From GCA-2748575 sp033722575 (GTDB lineage Bacteria > Pseudomonadota > Gammaproteobacteria > Pseudomonadales > Ketobacteraceae): a DNA stretch of 6,122 bases. Below are positions 3,951-6,122 of the stretch, one piece after another. Within the stretch, counting starts at the first letter, position 1; the number at the start of each line of letters is the position of its first letter. Position numbers and translations under genes: made by a program. Where the stretch lies: contig JAWVYU010000319.1 of NCBI GenBank assembly GCA_033722575.1, positions 1 to 6,122 on the forward strand, read 5' to 3'. Below the pieces are notes generated by a model. That model did no database searches. It was given only the letters and a program-made list of their open reading frames with translations, and had not been told where the DNA came from.

Positions 3951-6122
3951 TCAGTTGGCGCCCTGGTTGTCGAGCAACAGCACCCCCTCCTCCATGGCAA
4001 TGGAAACCGCCTGCGAGCGGTTATTGCAGTTCAGTTTCCGATAAATGGCCCGTAAATGGGTTTTAACGGTACCGGGAGAAATATCCAGCTTTCGGGCGAT
4101 AACCTTGTCCTGATCGCCGTTGATCAGGAGTTTAAGAATAGTGACCTGCCGCTCGGACAGAACATCCAGCGCACACACCCTGTCCTGTTGTGGCCAGATC
4201 GCCTGCGCGTTCTGTCGGATAGTTTTCAGCAAGCGCAAGCCGTCAAGATCCTGATAGAGCTGCGATCCCACCTGTTCCAGCAACGGAACAATCTGTTGGC
4301 CAAACCAGAGAAAAGGCCCGATAATCTGCTCATCCTCAGGAACAGCACGAATGGCGTCACGCAAATGCAGCACTGCACCCGCCGGATCCTGTTCCCGTAC
4401 CAGCAGGGCCAGCTGCACATTGGCTTTTATAACGTGATAGAACCGCTGATCAGTGAGCGCAGTATCCCGGATGCGCACCAGTTGTTCCTTCGCTTCTTTT
4501 ATCCGGCCCTGTTTTTCCAGCCATAGCGCATAAACAAAACGTTCGCATTCCGTCGAAAATATCAGGCTGCCTGACAGCACCGGTTCGCGCTCAGAAAAAT
4601 AGGTGTCCGCCCTGGCAGGGTTACCAAAACGCAATTCGTATTCGGGCCGCATTGCGGATACCGGCGCCCAGCCAAACGCCCATGACACACCCAGCAGATC
4701 CCGAAAGGCTTCTGCCTGGGTCACTGCAAAGTAGGCTTCTCTGCTGTCAGCCTTGCTGATAGCGAGACGGTAACGCCGGATAAAGGTCGTCAGGTGGTGA
4801 AGTGCCGGTGTGGTCTTTTCACAAAAGCGCAGCATGTTTTCCGAAAGGCTCGCGGCTTTATCCAGCTGAAATGTTTCCCGGTAGGCATCAGTTAGCAGAT
4901 CATTCAGAATATCCGAGCCCTCGGTTTTCATGAATCCGCTTTCTTCAAACCACTGCAATGTTTCTCCGAACAGCTCAATAGCTTTTGAAAAGCGGCCGTT
5001 CATTTCCAGCGCGGCAACCGTGTAGCCCAAGGCTATGATCACATCATGATGTTTCTTGTACTGTTTACCCAGTGCCGTTGCCTGGGTCAGGGAGGCTGTT
5101 GCCGCTACCACATCCCCTTTCAGATACAGATCCTGGCCGATAGTGGTGTACAGCCTGCTGAGGATGGCGGGATAGCCTTCACAGGCATAATCCACGGCAC
5201 TCTGGGCATGTTCTACGGCTCCATGATAATCGCCGGAAATCCGGCAAATATAACCCCGCAAGGCACTTAAATGGACTTTGGCCTTGAGCCATTGCTGTTT
5301 ATTGCTGGTTGGGTCCCCGGTCGCAAGCATCTGCTCCACCTGTTGCAGATACACAGCGGCACCGTTGATTTTCTGATACTCCGGGAAACACCATACCCGG
5401 TAAACCATCAGTAACGGATCATGGTCAATGTACTCAGGCGGTAATGCCTCAAACCATTTGTGCATTTCCTCAAACCGGCCAGCGTTGATAAACGGTTCGG
5501 CCACCCTGTGCAATACTTCCACACTGGCGTCCCAAAGCTGGTAACGTTCGCAGAATGACAATGCCTGTTCATAACGCTGGTTTCCGGCCCAGTATATCGC
5601 CGCACGGGTTTTCAGGGATTTGCGTGCATTCCAGGCCAGATACTGAAACTCATTTAACACCCCCTGTCTGAAAACAGGGTTGATGGCAAACGTATTGTAT
5701 GCGGATTTTTCAAAGAAGCCTGCTGCCATCAGGGGTTTTAGCAATGCAGGGGAATCCGGATTTTCGGTAACGCTCACCAGATACTCCACATCAAACTGCT
5801 CCGCCAGGCAGGCCGCATACAGAACCATCCGCGCCTCGTCACCTAATCGCGACAGCAGCCGCAAGCTGAAAGCGTCGCAGGCTTCCTCCAGCAATTTGCC
5901 TGCATTTTCCTGGGGTTTTTGTCTGGCAAGGGCATAAGCAAGGGGCCAGCCAAATAGACTTTTTTCAACGTCATCAAGCCCATCAGGGTTGATCGTCAGA
6001 CCCTGAATATCCTGGTCAGTGAACGTGAGATCCTTTCCGGTCAGAAATAGTCCGCCGTGGGCCAGCACCCAATCGCGGATCATGAGGTTTTGGTGGGTAC
6101 CGCAAATGATCAGGCGGCAATG
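3951..6122 (-). CDS. MalT/AlkS-like LuxR transcriptional regulator, N-terminus outside window
   Basis: The 723 residues visible are the C-terminal part of a large ATP-dependent LuxR-family activator, usually around 900 residues. The frame stays open to the right edge of the window, so the ATG at 6083 is internal. The P-loop NTPase core and Walker motifs must lie beyond the edge. What remains, in visible numbering, is the end of the nucleotide-binding domain (residues 1-60, with GKDLTFTDQDI at about 29-39 and GWPLAYALA at 58-66), a winged-helix-like segment (about 75-150), and a long helical TPR-like sensor region (about 150-645). Last is a LuxR-type helix-turn-helix (655-713) starting LSERQVTILKLL, with recognition segment SPGTVKTHLRAIYRKL. 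This architecture binds an inducer through the repeats and activates transcription after ATP-dependent oligomerisation. The inducer and targets cannot be deduced. The cyclase gene follows 16 bases downstream. Confidence 0.92.
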   Translation of the reverse strand, partial: HCRLIICGTHQNLMIRDWVLAHGGLFLTGKDLTFTDQDIQGLTINPDGLDDVEKSLFGWPLAYALARQKPQENAGKLLEEACDAFSLRLLSRLGDEARMVLYAACLAEQFDVEYLVSVTENPDSPALLKPLMAAGFFEKSAYNTFAINPVFRQGVLNEFQYLAWNARKSLKTRAAIYWAGNQRYEQALSFCERYQLWDASVEVLHRVAEPFINAGRFEEMHKWFEALPPEYIDHDPLLMVYRVWCFPEYQKINGAAVYLQQVEQMLATGDPTSNKQQWLKAKVHLSALRGYICRISGDYHGAVEHAQSAVDYACEGYPAILSRLYTTIGQDLYLKGDVVAATASLTQATALGKQYKKHHDVIIALGYTVAALEMNGRFSKAIELFGETLQWFEESGFMKTEGSDILNDLLTDAYRETFQLDKAASLSENMLRFCEKTTPALHHLTTFIRRYRLAISKADSREAYFAVTQAEAFRDLLGVSWAFGWAPVSAMRPEYELRFGNPARADTYFSEREPVLSGSLIFSTECERFVYALWLEKQGRIKEAKEQLVRIRDTALTDQRFYHVIKANVQLALLVREQDPAGAVLHLRDAIRAVPEDEQIIGPFLWFGQQIVPLLEQVGSQLYQDLDGLRLLKTIRQNAQAIWPQQDRVCALDVLSERQVTILKLLINGDQDKVIARKLDISPGTVKTHLRAIYRKLNCNNRSQAVSIAMEEGVLLLDNQGAN
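3985..4160 (-). other. LuxR-type helix-turn-helix DNA-binding domain
   Basis: This is the portion of the regulator gene coding for the C-terminal DNA-binding domain. Helices can be read as LSERQVTILKLLINGD, then KVIARKLDIS, then the recognition helix in SPGTVKTHLRAIYRKL, ending with NNRSQAVSIAMEEG. It follows the family consensus closely. One departure is Gln in SERQ, where most members have Glu. Confidence 0.92.

Noticed and set aside
3935..4000. Diguanylate cyclase start at the TTG codon at 4000
   Set aside because: It would overlap the end of the regulator gene by 50 bases and add a Cys- and Arg-rich stretch unlike coding sequence. ATG codons at 3937, 3934 and 3916 are available.
4056..4526. 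A 156-codon plus-strand open frame opposite the regulator gene
   Set aside because: It is antisense to the helix-turn-helix and repeat region of a clear protein family member and has no recognisable features of its own.
6081..6083. Start of the LuxR regulator at the ATG at 6083
   Set aside because: The frame continues open to the window edge with residues that align to the family's nucleotide-binding domain, and a start here would lack the whole P-loop region.

Overview
The window looks like chromosomal DNA of a free-living gammaproteobacterium, of the kind seen in Pseudomonas, Marinobacter, Alcanivorax or Ketobacter relatives. The basis is moderate GC, typical Shine-Dalgarno sites, a DUF2789 gene (a family largely confined to this group as far as I know), and a MalT/AlkS-type LuxR regulator beside a diguanylate cyclase. 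The genus cannot be fixed from sequence alone. No rRNA, tRNA, IS element, phage gene or CRISPR array was seen.

Layout. Positions 1-190 hold a possible 3' end of an upstream gene, a weak terminator-like hairpin and the leader of the first complete gene. Positions 191-2602 carry three plus-strand genes separated by about 40 bases each: an RDD-family membrane protein, a zinc-dependent histone-deacetylase-family hydrolase, and a transporter of the bile acid:sodium symporter (BASS) family. They could be one transcript. Positions 2603-2731 are a convergent intergenic stretch with a hairpin that may end transcription from both sides. Positions 2732-6122 are all on the minus strand. Read in the direction of transcription they are the C-terminal three quarters or so of a large MalT-like LuxR regulator (its N-terminus lies beyond the window), a GGDEF diguanylate cyclase starting 16 bases after the regulator's stop, and a small DUF2789 gene about 100 bases further on with its own strong ribosome binding site.

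How the genes may work together. The regulator and cyclase are spaced like an operon, so a ligand-sensing STAND-type activator and c-di-GMP synthesis may be co-expressed. The cyclase keeps the nucleotide- and metal-binding residues and an RxxD product-inhibition site, so it is predicted to be active and feedback-controlled. Its roughly 125-residue N-terminal region is not one I recognise and is the likely input domain. On the plus strand, the deacetylase has all its zinc and catalytic residues. The transporter keeps the first sodium site of the family but has Arg where the second site normally has Gln. No single pathway can be assigned to the plus-strand trio.

I see no clearly new multi-gene system. 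The points most worth a second look are the Arg substitution in the transporter, the unassigned sensor region of the cyclase, and the 20-base-spaced repeats upstream of the DUF2789 gene.
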